From assembly GCA_019745155.1 (NCBI GenBank), contig JAIETM010000002.1, positions 1 through 64,000 of the forward strand: DNA of 64,000 nt. Direction: 5' to 3'. A program made the translations under genes and the position numbers. Source of the stretch: Chitinophagaceae bacterium (GTDB lineage: Bacteria; Bacteroidota; Bacteroidia; Chitinophagales; Chitinophagaceae). The notes beneath the pieces are model-generated. The model was not told where the DNA came from. It was given only the letters and a program-made list of their open reading frames with translations, and ran no database searches. This document shows, one piece after another, positions 63,700 to 64,000 of this stretch; within the stretch, counting starts at the first letter, position 1; each line of letters begins with the position of its first letter.

Positions 63700-64000
63700 T
63701 TACCGAATTAGCTCAAACTGCTCAACATAAATACCTAATAAGATGTGCCAGATACAATAATGGCCAAGGCGTAAAATCAACGAAGCCAGAAAGCCCGCCT
63801 TTTTGTAATACCATGCTTGTAGAAAATTCATCGCAAAGCCAGTGGCAAAAGCATAGACAATAAACCACCAATCGCCATCCGGCCATTGTTCTAGCGGTTC
63901 TCTCAAAGCGCTTAATATGGCTACTACTATGAAGTAATGGTATTGCCATTTTGGTGCAATCCATTTTTTCCCAATCAATAATAAAATAGTGAGCGGTATC
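63700..64000 (-). CDS. Membrane protein, partial at window end
   Basis: The frame stays open to position 64000, so the start is outside the window; at least 99 residues are visible. Three hydrophobic segments (the first with PLTILLLIGKKW) and a motif GHYCIWHILLGIYVEQFELI near the C-terminus suggest a CPBP-like or small exported membrane protein, but I cannot assign a family. A TTG at 63978 would be an internal start. Confidence 0.6.
   Translation of the reverse strand, partial: IPLTILLLIGKKWIAPKWQYHYFIVVAILSALREPLEQWPDGDWWFIVYAFATGFAMNFLQAWYYKKAGFLASLILRLGHYCIWHILLGIYVEQFELIR

Overview
The window looks like chromosomal DNA from a member of the Bacteroidota, most probably the family Chitinophagaceae (a Sediminibacterium-like genome). 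This is inferred from the gene content (Bacteroidota-type DUF families, 7TMR-DISM kinases, GTP-type PEP carboxykinase, lipoproteins with a cysteine after a short hydrophobic signal), from promoter elements of the TAnnTTTG type, from weak Shine-Dalgarno sequences and from many TTG/GTG starts. I saw no rRNA, tRNA, CRISPR array, prophage or classical IS element.

Layout. 0.4-7.5 kb: small accessory genes, namely a membrane protein/winged-helix regulator/DUF4153 cluster with a shared palindromic operator, a PIN-type toxin-antitoxin pair lying between two near-identical terminators, DUF4386, a 2H phosphoesterase, an NADP-binding oxidoreductase, DUF1801, DUF4256 and an HAB-mutase-like membrane protein. 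7.5-10.9 kb: divergent katG/oxyR peroxide defence. 10.9-24.5 kb: lipoprotein, two polysaccharide-deacetylase-type proteins, dCMP deaminase, methyltransferase, short asparaginase, TlpA-like thioredoxin, exported RidA, a tandem pair of GH5 glycosidases, a hybrid 7TMR-DISM kinase and a PlsC-type acyltransferase. 24.5-27.6 kb: pckG and an OmpA lipoprotein. 27.7-38.8 kb: a complex I operon, nuoABCD-HIJKLMN, without nuoE, nuoF or nuoG. At the place where these would be expected there is a four-helix-bundle (S23) gene framed by inverted G/T-rich and A/C-rich arms.

38.8-43.6 kb: lipoprotein, a two-component pair on the minus strand, and a sigma factor/membrane protein/HExxH membrane protein operon preceded by two hairpins and a U-tract. 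43.7-49.9 kb: pyruvate:ferredoxin oxidoreductase, thioredoxin, and the agmatine-to-putrescine pair aguB-aguA. 49.9-56.5 kb: a large helical protein, a probable unannotated small RNA, GNAT, cyclophilin, DUF92, UvrD-type helicase and GrpB. 56.5-64 kb: VOC protein, a GcvH-like protein whose lipoyl lysine is replaced by Glu, PfkB kinase, DHFR-like protein, cytochrome c, and a run of exported or outer-membrane proteins. Three of their transcription units share a 16-bp palindrome; one of these genes is broken by a nonsense codon.

Working together: the EFG-less complex I would need an electron donor other than NADH, and the pyruvate:ferredoxin oxidoreductase 6 kb downstream is a plausible ferredoxin source (inference). 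The most unusual items are the S23 element inside the nuo operon, the candidate small RNA at 51.5 kb with three copies of a 14-nt repeat, the sigma/membrane-protein/metalloprotease-like operon with its structured leader, and the three-site palindrome regulon at 60-63.6 kb.
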